In this document: piece after piece, positions 24,594 to 34,571 of the stretch
Numbering within the stretch: the stretch's first letter is position 1
Layout: the number at the start of each line of letters is the position of its first letter
The notes under the pieces: model-generated
What the model saw: the letters and a program-made list of their open reading frames with translations, nothing else
Databases searched by the model: none
Told to the model about the DNA's origin: nothing
Translations under genes and position numbers: made by a program
DNA from: Muribaculaceae bacterium
Lineage (GTDB): Bacteria; Bacteroidota; Bacteroidia; Bacteroidales; Muribaculaceae
Direction: 5' to 3'
Length of the DNA stretch: 64,000 nucleotides
Assembly: GCA_029058745.1 (NCBI GenBank)
Contig: JAIDXM010000031.1
Location: forward strand, 1 to 64,000

Positions 24594-25628
24594 ATGGCTC
24601 TAATTATTCCCAAGAATTATAAATTGAAGCTTTTGCCGGAGACAACGGAACTGGCAATTAAAATGATTAAGTCGAACTTCCAGAAGAAACTCGCAGACGC
24701 CCTATGCCTGCGAAGAGTCACAGCTCCATTGTTTGTGCTCTCCGGAACAGGTCTGAACGATGACCTGAACGGAGTGGAAAGGGCCGTGTCCTTCCCGGTA
24801 AAGGCCCTTGGTGACAAAAAAGCGGAAGTAGTGCATTCTCTTGCTAAATGGAAGCGTGCCAAACTCGGAACCTATGGCATTGAACCAGGATATGGGATAT
24901 ACACGGATATGAACGCCATCCGCGCAGATGAAGAACTTGACAACCTGCACTCCCTGTATGTTGACCAATGGGATTGGGAAAAGACAATAACCGAAAACGA
25001 CCGTAATCTGAAATTCCTCAAAGAAACCGTAAGAAAGATTTATGATGCGATAAAAGAAACCGAAAAGAGGGTTTTTGAACGTTTCCCACATATCACCCCA
25101 CGGCTCCCGGAAGAAATCACATTCATCCATAGCGAAGACCTTTTAAGGGAATTCCCTTCACTGTCCCCTTCCGATAGAGAAGCAATGGCGGCAAAAAAAT
25201 ATGGGGCAATTTTTCTGATAGGGATTGGCGCACCCCTCAGCAACGGAGAACCTCATGACGGAAGAGCCCCCGACTATGACGACTGGATTTCTGACAACGA
25301 AGAGGGATACAACGGCCTCAACGGCGACATCCTCGTATGGGATTCTATCCTGGGACGTTCTTTTGAACTCTCTTCTATGGGAATCAGGGTCAGTCCCGAA
25401 TCTCTGGCAAGACAGCTTGAACTCAGAGGGTGCACTGAACGCTCCAACCTCTCGTTCCATAAACGTCTGCTCAACCGAGAGCTTCCATATTCCATTGGCG
25501 GAGGAATTGGTCAGAGCCGGCTATGCATGTTCCTGCTTCAGAAAGCACACATCGGTGAAGTGCAAGCCTCAATATGGCCGGAAGAACAGATTGAGAAATG
25601 CAAAAACGCCGGGATTATGCTTATGTGA
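24594..25628 (+). CDS. asnA: Aspartate-ammonia ligase (asparagine synthetase A)
   Basis: This cytosolic enzyme makes asparagine from aspartate, ammonia and ATP. It is a class II tRNA-synthetase-like fold, unrelated to the glutamine-using AsnB. The 344 residues are near the E. coli length (330). Recognisable motifs are LSGTGLNDDLNGVERAVSF, VHSLAKWKR, GIYTDMNAIRADEELDNLHS and YVDQWDWEK in the N-terminal half. The C-terminal half has LNGDILVWDSILGRSFELSSMGIRV and IGGGIGQSRLCMFLL, which form the active site. It has its own promoter and stands alone between the B12 operon and the branched-chain amino acid operon. Confidence 0.96.
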   Translation: MALIIPKNYKLKLLPETTELAIKMIKSNFQKKLADALCLRRVTAPLFVLSGTGLNDDLNGVERAVSFPVKALGDKKAEVVHSLAKWKRAKLGTYGIEPGYGIYTDMNAIRADEELDNLHSLYVDQWDWEKTITENDRNLKFLKETVRKIYDAIKETEKRVFERFPHITPRLPEEITFIHSEDLLREFPSLSPSDREAMAAKKYGAIFLIGIGAPLSNGEPHDGRAPDYDDWISDNEEGYNGLNGDILVWDSILGRSFELSSMGIRVSPESLARQLELRGCTERSNLSFHKRLLNRELPYSIGGGIGQSRLCMFLLQKAHIGEVQASIWPEEQIEKCKNAGIMLM

Positions 25629-25771
25629 AAACGTGCCGCAATGTGTAAGACGAAATAAGACAAAAACATCCTCTTTCCGGCGTTTCACATACCTGGAATC
25701 AGACAACTTCTAAATCAAATCCACGTTTCGTCACTGTCTGTCGGCATTTTATTTTCATTTCACTGATAAAA

Positions 25772-25803
25772 TTTGTAATATTAAAAATATTTGCATAATT
25801 TTG
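25772..25803 (+). promoter_or_regulatory. Bacteroidales-type promoter for the ilv operon
   Basis: TTTG at 25772-25775, a 20-nt spacer and TAATTTTG at 25796-25803. The leader to ilvD is about 70 nt and contains a small hairpin (AGCGG at 25839-25843, CCGCT at 25852-25856), but no Ile/Val/Leu-rich leader peptide was seen. Confidence 0.75.
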
Positions 25804-25882
25804 CCAATTATATAATTTATTTTTCAAATAGCAATCTGAGCGGTATTTTATCCGCTTTGGCTACAAGTAGAAACATTAAGAT

Positions 25883-27712
25883 ATGGAGAACCAACTCAGA
25901 AGTTACGCCAGCACTTTCGGTCGTCGCATGGCAGGGGCGCGTGCCCTCTGGAGGGCCAACGGTATGAAGGAGGAGCAGATGGGCAAGCCTATTATCGCCA
26001 TCGTGAACTCTTTCACACAGTTTGTTCCAGGCCACACGCATCTCCATGAGATAGGACAGATTGTAAAATCGGAGATTGAGAAGCTCGGATGCTTTGCCGC
26101 GGAATTCAATACAATAGCGATTGACGACGGAATAGCAATGGGGCACGACGGGATGCTGTATTCATTGCCGTCTCGCGACCTCATCGCCGATTCCGTGGAA
26201 TATATGGTCAACGCCCATAAAGCTGACGCAATGGTGTGCATAAGCAATTGCGACAAGGTCACTCCCGGAATGCTTATGGCTGCAATGAGACTCAATATCC
26301 CTACCATATTCGTTTCCGGCGGACCGATGGAGGCAGGTGATGTCAATGGACGGAAACTCGACTTGATTGACGTGATGATTGATTCCGCCGACGAGTCTGT
26401 ATCTGACGATGTGGTGGAGACTCTCGAAAGGGAAGGTTGCCCTACCTGCGGATCATGTTCCGGAATGTTCACGGCTAATTCCATGAATTCGCTAAACGAA
26501 GCCATAGGCCTTGCCCTTCCCGGCAATGGCACAATCCTTTCCACTCATGCCAACAGAATAGGGCTATTCAAAAAGGCGGCCCGTCAGATTATAGATAACA
26601 CATACGCATATTATAGAGACGGAGATGAAAGCGTCCTGCCAAGAAACATAGCGACACGTGACGCTATGCTCAATGCCATGGCTCTTGATATTGCCATGGG
26701 CGGGAGCACCAACACTGTCCTACATCTTCTTGCCGTCGCCAATGAAGCGGGAGCTGAATTTACGATGGATGACATCGACATATTGTCACGGAAAACTCCA
26801 GTGCTTTGCAAGGTAGCCCCGAATTCAAGTTATCACATAGAAGACGTGAACCGTGCAGGAGGAATTCTTTCAATCATGAAGGAACTTGCCGACAATGGAC
26901 TCGTGAATACTGACCTGAAAAGGGTTGACGGAATGACTCTGCGTGAAGCTATCGACACATTCGCCATCGGGGGGCAGGCATATTCAGAAGAAGCGGATTC
27001 TTTGTGGCATTCCGCTCCCGGACATCGCCACACCACAGTGATGGGAAGCCAGGACAACACCTTTAAAAGTCTTGACAAAGACCGCCATAACGGATGCATC
27101 CGAAATTTCGAACATGCGTATGTGAAAGATGGTGGATTGGCTGTTCTAAAAGGGAATATTGCTAAAGATGGATGTGTGGTCAAGACCGCCGGTGTGGATG
27201 AGAGCATATTTGTTTTTTCAGGACCGGCAAAAGTATTCCACAGTCAGGAGGAAGCCGTCAACGGTATTCTTAAAGATAATGTCAAAAGTGGAGATGTCGT
27301 TGTAATCACTTATGAAGGGCCGAAAGGCGGACCCGGCATGCAGGAGATGCTTTATCCCACATCATATATCAAGAGCAAACATCTCGGCAAGGAATGCGCA
27401 CTGATTACAGACGGTCGTTTCTCAGGAGGCACTTCCGGGCTCTCCATCGGCCACATTTCTCCCGAGGCCGCTTCCGGAGGAGAAATCGCACTTGTCCGTG
27501 ATGGCGACATAATTGACATTAACATCCCTGAACGCACAATCAATGTGCGTCTTTCTGAGGAAGAACTGGATGCTCGCAGGAAGGAAGAGGAATCTCACGA
27601 GAAAGAGGCATACACTCCGAGAGGACGCGACAGGTTTGTCAGCAAAGCCTTGAGAGCCTATGCGTCAATGGTTCAATCCGCCGACAAAGGGGGTGTGAGG
27701 GGAGACATCTAA
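25883..27712 (+). CDS. ilvD: Dihydroxy-acid dehydratase
   Basis: This iron-sulfur enzyme dehydrates 2,3-dihydroxy-isovalerate and its methyl homologue to the 2-oxo acids that become valine and isoleucine. The 609 residues match the family (about 616 in E. coli). Cluster-binding cysteines are seen in [12 protein letters not shown] and [16 protein letters not shown], with the metal-binding [11 protein letters not shown] between the N-terminus and these. The C-terminal domain has [12 protein letters not shown] and [22 protein letters not shown], both strong family signatures. It is the first gene of ilvD-ilvB-ilvN-ilvC. Confidence 0.97.
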   Translation: MENQLRSYASTFGRRMAGARALWRANGMKEEQMGKPIIAIVNSFTQFVPGHTHLHEIGQIVKSEIEKLGCFAAEFNTIAIDDGIAMGHDGMLYSLPSRDLIADSVEYMVNAHKADAMVCISNCDKVTPGMLMAAMRLNIPTIFVSGGPMEAGDVNGRKLDLIDVMIDSADESVSDDVVETLEREGCPTCGSCSGMFTANSMNSLNEAIGLALPGNGTILSTHANRIGLFKKAARQIIDNTYAYYRDGDESVLPRNIATRDAMLNAMALDIAMGGSTNTVLHLLAVANEAGAEFTMDDIDILSRKTPVLCKVAPNSSYHIEDVNRAGGILSIMKELADNGLVNTDLKRVDGMTLREAIDTFAIGGQAYSEEADSLWHSAPGHRHTTVMGSQDNTFKSLDKDRHNGCIRNFEHAYVKDGGLAVLKGNIAKDGCVVKTAGVDESIFVFSGPAKVFHSQEEAVNGILKDNVKSGDVVVITYEGPKGGPGMQEMLYPTSYIKSKHLGKECALITDGRFSGGTSGLSIGHISPEAASGGEIALVRDGDIIDINIPERTINVRLSEEELDARRKEEESHEKEAYTPRGRDRFVSKALRAYASMVQSADKGGVRGDI

Positions 27713-27733
27713 TCACATAATCGAACAATAATT

Positions 27734-29455
27734 ATGAGCAATAAGATAAAAGGCTCCGAAATCCTGATGCGTGCCCTTATCGATCAGGGTGTTGACAAGG
27801 TTTTCGGATACCCAGGTGGACAGATTATGCCTGTCTATGACAGTCTGTATGACTATTCTGACAGAATACAGCATTTCCTCGCACGCCATGAGCAAGGTGC
27901 TATACACGCGGCGGAAGGTTATGCCCGGGCATGCGGCAAGACTGGAGTAGTAATAGCGACATCCGGTCCTGGGGCTATGAATCTTATCACCGGACTTAAC
28001 GACGCACTGATGGACAGCACCCCGATTGTGGCAATCACAGGACAGGTGCCCTCATCTCTTCTTGGAAAGGATGCTTTCCAAGAGTCTGATGTTGTCAGTG
28101 TGACTCTGCCTGTCACTAAGTGGGCGTTTCAGGTGAGAAACGTGGAAGAGATTGCCCCCGCTTTGGCAAAAGCATTCTATATAGCCAACTCAGGACGTCC
28201 CGGCCCCGTAGTGCTCGACATTTCCAAAGACGCGCAGGTGGGTATGGCTTCCTATGAATCTGCAAGCTGCAACTTCATACGAAGCTATGATCCGGATCCG
28301 GACATTGATGACGGTATTCTTCAAGAGGCGGCAAAGCTAATTAACTCGGCTGAGCGTCCCATGATTCTTGCCGGCCATGGAATCACTATATCAAAAGCTG
28401 AAAAGCAACTAATCGACATTGCTGAGAAAGCTGATATTCCGGTGGCATGCACGATGCTCGGTCTCTCTTCCATTCCTACAGGCCATCGGCTCAACAAAGG
28501 TATGCTTGGAATGCATGGCAACCTTGGCCCCAACATCAATACCAATAAGGCCGACGTGATTCTCGCCATTGGCATGCGTTTCGATGACCGGGTCACCGGA
28601 GACACCGCAAAATACGCCCCACAGGCAAAGATTATACATATTGACATTGACTCAAGCGAGTTTGACAAGACTGTAAAAAGCGAAATCCATATACATGGAA
28701 ACGCCAAAACGGCTCTCTCTCGACTCTTGCCGCTAATTGTCGAAAACAGACATGAGTCATGGAACGATTCTTTCACGCGTCATGAAAAAGTTGAAGACGA
28801 GAGAGTGAAGAAATGCGAGATTCATCCAAACAATCCCGACGGCAGGATGCATATGGGAGAGGTGGTCAATAGAGTCAGCAAAGAATTTGGTGACAACGCC
28901 ATACTTGTCACAGACGTTGGCCAGAACCAGATGTTTTCAGTCCGCTATTTCGGATTCACTTCCCCCCGCAGTTGCATATCTTCTGGAGGACTCGGCACGA
29001 TGGGATTCGGATTGCCGGCATCTATTGGAGCTAAAATCGCGGTTCCTCAAAGAGATGTGGTTTTATTTTCCGGCGATGGAGGAATACAGATGACCATACA
29101 GGAACTTGGAATGATTATGGAGTATGATATTGATGTGAAAATAGTCATCCTCAACAATAACTTCCTTGGAAACGTACGCCAATGGCAGGAGCTTTTCTTC
29201 AACAGCCGCTACAGCGCCACTCCTATGGTGAATCCCGACTTCATAGCCCTTGCGAGAGCTTATGGGATTGACGGCGAGGATGTGAGCCACCGCGACAATC
29301 TCGACGAGGCGATACGAAGAATGAAAGAGCATAAGGGCGCTTATATCTTAAATGTCAACATCGAGGAAATGGGCATGATTTTTCCTATGACTCCCGGTGG
29401 GCATGGAGTGGATGAAATACTGTTGAACTCGACAGAATACTATAAACCTGTATAA
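27734..29455 (+). CDS. ilvB: Acetolactate synthase, large (catalytic) subunit
   Basis: This thiamine diphosphate enzyme condenses pyruvate with a second pyruvate or with 2-oxobutyrate, the first common step of valine and isoleucine synthesis. The 573 residues have the catalytic Glu in RHEQGAIHAAEGYAR near residue 55, the FAD-associated central domain, and the diphosphate-binding motif GDGGIQMT...ILNNNFLG. Presence of the regulatory subunit gene 8 bp downstream shows this is the anabolic form and not the catabolic AlsS. It starts 21 bp after ilvD. Confidence 0.96.
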   Translation: MSNKIKGSEILMRALIDQGVDKVFGYPGGQIMPVYDSLYDYSDRIQHFLARHEQGAIHAAEGYARACGKTGVVIATSGPGAMNLITGLNDALMDSTPIVAITGQVPSSLLGKDAFQESDVVSVTLPVTKWAFQVRNVEEIAPALAKAFYIANSGRPGPVVLDISKDAQVGMASYESASCNFIRSYDPDPDIDDGILQEAAKLINSAERPMILAGHGITISKAEKQLIDIAEKADIPVACTMLGLSSIPTGHRLNKGMLGMHGNLGPNINTNKADVILAIGMRFDDRVTGDTAKYAPQAKIIHIDIDSSEFDKTVKSEIHIHGNAKTALSRLLPLIVENRHESWNDSFTRHEKVEDERVKKCEIHPNNPDGRMHMGEVVNRVSKEFGDNAILVTDVGQNQMFSVRYFGFTSPRSCISSGGLGTMGFGLPASIGAKIAVPQRDVVLFSGDGGIQMTIQELGMIMEYDIDVKIVILNNNFLGNVRQWQELFFNSRYSATPMVNPDFIALARAYGIDGEDVSHRDNLDEAIRRMKEHKGAYILNVNIEEMGMIFPMTPGGHGVDEILLNSTEYYKPV

Positions 29456-29463
29456 GAATAATC

Positions 29464-30027
29464 ATGGAAATGGAAAACCAACTTTACACGATATCGGTAT
29501 TTACAGAAAATCAGGTGAGTCTTCTCCATCAGATTTCTATGATTTTCAGCAGGAGATGCCTCAACATAGAAAGCCTGACTGTAAGCGCATGCTCGATTCC
29601 TGGAGTACATAAATTCACTATCACGTGCAAGAGTACACGTCCTATGATGGAACATGTGGTGAAGCAGATAGAGAAACGCATCGAAGTTCTTAAAGCATTC
29701 CTACACACTGACGATGAAATCGTTTTCCAGGAAGTGGCCCTATACAAAGTGCCCACGTCAAGCGTGTTGGAAAGCGGACAGATTGAGGAGATTGTACGCC
29801 AATATGGGGCGCGTGTGCTTGAGATTCAGCCGGAATACACGATATTCGAGAAAACAGGCCATACCATTGAAGTCAAGGCTCTATTTGACCGTCTTAACCC
29901 ATTGGGGCTACGACAGTTTGTTCGCTCCGGAAGAATAGCTGTGACAAAAGCCACAACGGAGCTGGTCGATGAATTTCTGGAAAAGCAAGACAAGAGATTC
30001 TCCAGAATCAATCCTGACGGAGAATGA
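29464..30027 (+). CDS. ilvN: Acetolactate synthase, small (regulatory) subunit
   Basis: This 187-residue protein should bind the large subunit and confer feedback inhibition by valine. The N-terminal ACT domain is recognisable (LYTISVFTENQVSLLHQISM, then IFSRRCLNIESLTVS), followed by a second domain with IVRQYGARVLEIQPEYTIFEKTG. It is longer than E. coli IlvN (96) or IlvH (163). It lies 8 bp downstream of ilvB. The 61 bp to ilvC contain no gene. Confidence 0.93.
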   Translation: MEMENQLYTISVFTENQVSLLHQISMIFSRRCLNIESLTVSACSIPGVHKFTITCKSTRPMMEHVVKQIEKRIEVLKAFLHTDDEIVFQEVALYKVPTSSVLESGQIEEIVRQYGARVLEIQPEYTIFEKTGHTIEVKALFDRLNPLGLRQFVRSGRIAVTKATTELVDEFLEKQDKRFSRINPDGE

Positions 30028-30088
30028 CAAAACGCCAGTCTCCCCTATACATCTCAGAAAATATTCAATAGAAATAATATTATAAACT

Positions 30089-31132
30089 ATGGCAAAACTA
30101 AAATTCGGTGACGTAGAGGAAACCGTCATCACCAGAGAGGAATTCCCTCTTGAAAAAGCACGCGAGATTCTTAAGGATGAAACCATAGCCGTTATCGGTT
30201 ATGGCGTTCAGGGCCCGGGACAGGGTCTTAACCTGCGCGACAATGGATTCAATGTAATCGTAGGTCAACGTGAAGGGAAGACTTACGATAAAGCGGTTGC
30301 CGATGGATGGGTTCCCGGGGAAACCCTCTTCTCCATTGAGGACGCATGTGAGAAAGCGTCTATCATCATGTGTCTGCTTTCTGACGCTGCCGTAATATCT
30401 GTATGGCCGTCAATAAAGAAACATCTCACCGCCGGGAAAGCCCTCTATTTCTCTCATGGATTTGCTATCGCTTGGCCCGACCGTACCGGAGTTGTGCCTC
30501 CCAATGACGTTGACGTTATCCTTGTGGCTCCTAAAGGCTCAGGTACTTCTCTTCGCACCATGTTCCTTGAAGGACGTGGCCTGAATTCAAGCTATGCCAT
30601 TGAACAGGATTTCACTGGCAAAGCCCTCGACCGCACTCTCGCCCTTGCTATCGGAATTGGTTCCGGCTATATTTTCGAGACTACCTTCAAACGCGAGGCA
30701 TACAGTGACCTGACCGGAGAACGCGGGTCTCTGATGGGCGCAATCCAGGGTCTTCTCCTCGCTCAATATGAGGTATTGCGTGAAAACGGCCATACTCCCT
30801 CTGAAGCTTTCAATGAGACTGTCGAGGAACTCACACAGTCTCTTATGCCCCTCTTCGCCGCGAAGGGTATGGACTGGATGTATGCCAACTGCTCTACGAC
30901 AGCACAGCGTGGCGCTCTTGACTGGATGACACCTTTCCATGATGCCATCAAACCTGTGGTTGAGAAACTCTATGCAAGCGTGGCATGCGGACAGGAAGCG
31001 CAGAATTCTATCGATTCCAACTCTAAGCCTGATTATAGGGAAGGTCTTGAGAAAGAGCTCAAAGCTCTCCGTGAGAGTGAGATGTGGCGTGCCGGCGCTG
31101 TAGTCCGCAACCTGCGTCCCGAAAACAATTGA
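30089..31132 (+). CDS. ilvC: Ketol-acid reductoisomerase (class I length)
   Basis: This NADPH- and magnesium-dependent enzyme converts acetolactate or acetohydroxybutyrate into the dihydroxy acids used by IlvD. The 347-residue protein has an N-terminal Rossmann fold with VIGYGVQGPGQGLNLRDNG, then VAPKGSGTSLR and the metal-binding TFKREAYSDLTGERGSLMGA in the C-terminal helical domain. In Bacteroides the gene order I remember places an acyl-ACP thioesterase between ilvN and ilvC; here it is missing. A strong terminator follows. Confidence 0.96.
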   Translation: MAKLKFGDVEETVITREEFPLEKAREILKDETIAVIGYGVQGPGQGLNLRDNGFNVIVGQREGKTYDKAVADGWVPGETLFSIEDACEKASIIMCLLSDAAVISVWPSIKKHLTAGKALYFSHGFAIAWPDRTGVVPPNDVDVILVAPKGSGTSLRTMFLEGRGLNSSYAIEQDFTGKALDRTLALAIGIGSGYIFETTFKREAYSDLTGERGSLMGAIQGLLLAQYEVLRENGHTPSEAFNETVEELTQSLMPLFAAKGMDWMYANCSTTAQRGALDWMTPFHDAIKPVVEKLYASVACGQEAQNSIDSNSKPDYREGLEKELKALRESEMWRAGAVVRNLRPENN

Positions 31133-31175
31133 TTCTATGGCACTCCGATAATTATCACGGAGATTTCATGATGCA

Positions 31176-31222
31176 AAAAAAAGACAACCGCCTGGATTTT
31201 TTCCAAGCGGTTGTCTTTTTTT
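31176..31222. terminator. Bidirectional terminator between ilvC and the DUF1846 gene
   Basis: A 16-bp perfect outer stem (31176-31191 with 31207-31222) has A-runs on one side and T-runs on the other, with part of the loop able to pair further. It serves the ilv operon on the plus strand and the DUF1846 gene on the minus strand. Confidence 0.9.
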
Positions 31223-31235
31223 GTCTCTTGCGTAT

Positions 31236-32699
31236 TTACTTCTTTTTTGCCGGATCGCATGTGAGACCGACTCCAAGCTTATTGAATATCTTGTGGTCCA
31301 CCTCTCCAAGCATCACTGTGGAATGCATCTGACAACCATTCAACTCCGGGAGCACCTCAAGAGCCTTACGGCATAAGGGATCGTGGGTACTAAGCACTGA
31401 CAATGCCACCAACACCTCATCTGAATGAAGTCTTGGATTATGACCTCTCAAATAAGTTAGTTTGGTATGCTGTATCGGCTCAATCAGCTCCTGCGGTATC
31501 AGCTTCACATCATGACCGATTCCGGCAAGATGTTTTATTGAATTAAGAATCAATGCCGAGCTCGGCCCAAGAAGTTCACTTGTCTCTGCCGTTATAATAG
31601 TCCCGTCAGACAGTTCCATAGCGGAACACGGAATACCGCTCCTTTCTGCACGGTCACGTGCCGCCTGAATGCACTTCCGGTACGACAAATCGATTTTCGC
31701 CTGTTTCAGCAGAAGGGATATTTTGTTGACTTCTGACTCGTTTCCCTCGCCACATGCCATCTTGTTGAGTGCTGTAAAATATCTCCTTATTATCTCATTC
31801 TTGGATGCCTTGCAACACACATCGTCGTCGCTGATACAGAACCCAACCATATTCACACCCATATCAGTAGGCGACTTATAGGGATTCTCTCCATATATTC
31901 CCTCAAAAAGTGCATTCAACACCGGGAAAATCTCTATGTCCCTGTTATAGTTTATCGCTGTCTTGCCATATGCCTCCAGATGGAAAGGGTCAATCATATT
32001 GACATCGTTCAAATCGGCGGTGGCCGCCTCATATGCGATATTCACAGGATGCTTCAACGGAAGGCTCCATACGGGGAATGTCTCAAACTTGGCATATCCT
32101 GCCACCACTCCCCTCTTGTTCTCATTGTAAAGCTGGCTAAGACAAACAGCCATCTTTCCACTTCCCGGTCCCGGAGCCGTCACTATCACGAGCGGACGTT
32201 CCGTCTCTATATAATCATTATGCCCGAATCCCTCGTCAGAAGCTATCAAGTCAACATTTGAAGGATAACCCTCGATTATATAATGATAATAGACCGTTAT
32301 CCCCATCCTCTCAAGCTTCTTACGGAAAACATCGGCACTAATCTGGCCGTTATAGTGGGTCACACATACCGACCCTACAAGAAATCCGAGTTTCTGGAAT
32401 TCCGTCCTCAGCCTAAGCACATCCATATCATATGTGATGCCGAGGTCATTGCGAACCTTGTTCTTCTCGATATCGAGAGCACTGATCACGATTACAATCT
32501 CCGCCTGATCCTTCAGTTGCTGAAGCATCCTGAGCTTGCTGTCCGGCTGAAATCCAGGCAAAACACGGCTCGCGTGATGATCGTCAAATAATTTTCCACC
32601 AAGTTCAAGATACAGCTTGTTTCCGAACTGAGCTATGCGCTCCTTAATGTGTTCAGACTGAATCTTAAGATATTTTTCGTTGTCAAATCCGTATGTCAT
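31236..32699 (-). CDS. DUF1846-family protein
   Basis: This 487-residue cytosolic protein belongs to DUF1846, a conserved bacterial family with known structures but no firm function. The ATG at 32699 gives MTYGFDNEKYLKIQSEHIKERI; four more residues would need a TTG. Typical segments are LYLELGGKLFDDHHASRVLPGF near residue 32, IIEGYPSNVDLIASDEGFGHNDYI, and a P-loop-like VTAPGPGSGKMAVCLSQLY, which suggests nucleotide binding. It stands alone, with the ilv operon convergent to it. No role is proposed. Confidence 0.88.
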   Translation of the reverse strand: MTYGFDNEKYLKIQSEHIKERIAQFGNKLYLELGGKLFDDHHASRVLPGFQPDSKLRMLQQLKDQAEIVIVISALDIEKNKVRNDLGITYDMDVLRLRTEFQKLGFLVGSVCVTHYNGQISADVFRKKLERMGITVYYHYIIEGYPSNVDLIASDEGFGHNDYIETERPLVIVTAPGPGSGKMAVCLSQLYNENKRGVVAGYAKFETFPVWSLPLKHPVNIAYEAATADLNDVNMIDPFHLEAYGKTAINYNRDIEIFPVLNALFEGIYGENPYKSPTDMGVNMVGFCISDDDVCCKASKNEIIRRYFTALNKMACGEGNESEVNKISLLLKQAKIDLSYRKCIQAARDRAERSGIPCSAMELSDGTIITAETSELLGPSSALILNSIKHLAGIGHDVKLIPQELIEPIQHTKLTYLRGHNPRLHSDEVLVALSVLSTHDPLCRKALEVLPELNGCQMHSTVMLGEVDHKIFNKLGVGLTCDPAKKK

Positions 32700-32872
32700 A
32701 ACGGACTGCAAAATTACAAAAATTTATCAATACTTCATGACAATAACTTCAAAATTGCATGCCAATTCGTTAAAACCATGAGATATTCGATTGAAAATGA
32801 CAATCTATTAATGTCAATAATCCCTGTCCGCCACTTATTTATATTTTATTTCACACTTTTCTTTAAAATAAT

Positions 32873-32903
32873 TTTGTCGTTTGAAAAAATGTTTATAATT
32901 TTG
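32873..32903 (+). promoter_or_regulatory. Bacteroidales-type promoter for the GntR-linked ABC operon
   Basis: TTTG at 32873-32876, a 19-nt spacer and TAATTTTG at 32896-32903. The start codon is only 25 bp downstream and the candidate operator fills that space. Confidence 0.7.
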
Positions 32904-32905
32904 CC

Positions 32906-32927
32906 GTGTACTAATATACTAATACAC
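32906..32927 (+). promoter_or_regulatory. Candidate operator for the GntR/YtrA-type regulator
   Basis: GTGTACTA (32906-32913), a 6-nt spacer and TAATACAC (32920-32927) form an inverted repeat with one mismatch in eight pairs. It lies between the -7 box and the ATG at 32929. A repressor bound here would block initiation. The operon's third gene encodes a matching type of regulator, so autoregulation is likely (inference). Confidence 0.6.
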
Positions 32928-32928
32928 T

Positions 32929-33792
32929 ATGCTAACAATCTCCGATATAACCTACTCATACGGTAGAAAAAAAAGACCGGTACTTGAGAACTATTCTCTA
33001 AAGATACACGCCGGCTCTATCTGCGGACTGCTCGGAAGAAACGGCGCGGGAAAGTCAACGTTGCTTTATCTGGCCACAGGGCTTCTGCGCCCTCAGAAAG
33101 GCTCTATCGACTATAACGGTTTTAATCCTATACAGAGGAATGTCGAATTTCTCAGAGATGTGTTTATTGTGCCGGAGGAGTTCTATCTACCCAATGTGAC
33201 TCTTGGAGAATACGTAAAAGTAAATTCTCCTTTCTATCCGAATTTCTCACTGACCGACCTCAAGCGACATCTCGAGACATTCGAACTCTCCGATGACGTG
33301 CATCTCGGTCAATTGTCTATGGGACAGAAAAAACGTGTGTTCATAAGTTTCGCTCTCGCATGCAATACTTCCCTCCTGATTCTGGATGAACCCACCAATG
33401 GCCTTGACATACCGGGGAAAAGACTTTTCCGGAAAGCGATACTCAATGGTATGACCGATGAGAAAACTATTATAATCTCAACCCATCAGGTGTATGACGT
33501 GGAAAAAATTATTGACCACGTTGTAATCACAGACACCGACGGCGTGATTCTCGACACTTCCGTCATCGACATAACATCAAAGCTTGCGTTCAGCTATACC
33601 ACCGACAGAAACAGAATTGCCGGTGCTATCCTTGCTCTTGACGCACCTGGAGGGGCCAATATCATTGAACTCTCTGACGGCCACAACGAGACAGATGTGA
33701 ATCTTGAATCGCTTTTTGAGCTCTCAAGACAACGGAAAGATTTAATAAATTCAATTTTCCATACAAACTCCACAATCATTTCTCATAATTAA
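32929..33792 (+). CDS. ABC transporter ATP-binding protein
   Basis: This 287-residue single ATPase domain would power the membrane protein encoded next. It has Walker A GRNGAGKST (near residues 36-44), signature LSMGQKKRV, Walker B LLILDEPTNGLD and the switch His in IISTHQVYD. The C-terminal 70 residues are a small accessory region. It resembles the ATPases of YtrA-regulated exporters, which often answer cell-envelope stress or peptide antibiotics. The substrate is unknown. The permease gene begins 1 bp after its stop codon, so translation is probably coupled. Confidence 0.88.
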   Translation: MLTISDITYSYGRKKRPVLENYSLKIHAGSICGLLGRNGAGKSTLLYLATGLLRPQKGSIDYNGFNPIQRNVEFLRDVFIVPEEFYLPNVTLGEYVKVNSPFYPNFSLTDLKRHLETFELSDDVHLGQLSMGQKKRVFISFALACNTSLLILDEPTNGLDIPGKRLFRKAILNGMTDEKTIIISTHQVYDVEKIIDHVVITDTDGVILDTSVIDITSKLAFSYTTDRNRIAGAILALDAPGGANIIELSDGHNETDVNLESLFELSRQRKDLINSIFHTNSTIISHN

Positions 33793-33793
33793 T

Positions 33794-34558
33794 ATGGCTA
33801 CATCAAATACACTGCTTCTCAATATAAAACGAGAGATTATTGAAAACAGGAAGAAAATACTTCTTTCCGTAGGGACATTATGGGGGATATGCATCTTCAT
33901 GGGTGGATATTTCGGATTCTATCACAGAGGGGGCGGATTCTCTGAAGTTTTTATCTTCAGCCTTGTCCTCGTTCTGTCTGGATATGTCTATGCCTCGACA
34001 ATGTTCTCAGACATGACCAGGAAAGAATCCCGCATTGCAACACTCATGCTTCCCGCCTCATCCTTTGATAAATTCATAACCCGCTGGATTGCAGTCGTTC
34101 CTGTTCTTTTTGGGATACTCGTAGCAGGATTCTATCTCGGAGACATCGCACGTGTGGTCGTAAACAATATTGTATCCGACCCCGTCAACGGGAGCTATGC
34201 CCACATAATGAACCCCTGGAACGTTTTACTGATAAACAAGGCGATGCCTTGTTCATGGTTATTCTACATTCTCTCAATCTACTTTTTCTATCAGTCGTTG
34301 TTTATCCTGGGGGCTATTCTTTGGCCGAAAAGATCATTCCTTAAAACGATAGCCGCCATATGGATATTACAGATGATTTTAGGTATTTTCGCAATTTCCA
34401 CATTGGATGGCATTAATTTCGAGGAGAAAATGATGCTCGGCGATTCGTTGAATATTTTTGCATGGCTTGGAGCACTTATGTGCGCCCTTACTCTCGTAGC
34501 ATATTATCTCGCATACCTACGATTCAAAAGAAGTCAGGTAATATACAAGCTTTTCTAA
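33794..34558 (+). CDS. ABC-2-type membrane protein of the GntR-linked transporter
   Basis: This 254-residue protein has about six predicted helices, such as ILLSVGTLWGICIFMGGYFGF, VFIFSLVLVLSGYVYA, LFGILVAGFYLG and a C-terminal IFAWLGALMCALTLVAYYLAY. Between helices 2 and 3 it has RIATLMLPASSFDKFITRW, which is common in such permeases of Bacteroidota. It has no signal peptide. It follows the ATPase by 1 bp and precedes the regulator by 13 bp, so the three genes form one unit. The transported substance is unknown. Confidence 0.8.
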   Translation: MATSNTLLLNIKREIIENRKKILLSVGTLWGICIFMGGYFGFYHRGGGFSEVFIFSLVLVLSGYVYASTMFSDMTRKESRIATLMLPASSFDKFITRWIAVVPVLFGILVAGFYLGDIARVVVNNIVSDPVNGSYAHIMNPWNVLLINKAMPCSWLFYILSIYFFYQSLFILGAILWPKRSFLKTIAAIWILQMILGIFAISTLDGINFEEKMMLGDSLNIFAWLGALMCALTLVAYYLAYLRFKRSQVIYKLF

Positions 34559-34571
34559 AAGAATAAATATC

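Noticed and set aside
25804-25882. Attenuator before ilvD
   Set aside because: Only a 5-bp hairpin is present, with no leader peptide rich in Ile, Val or Leu codons.
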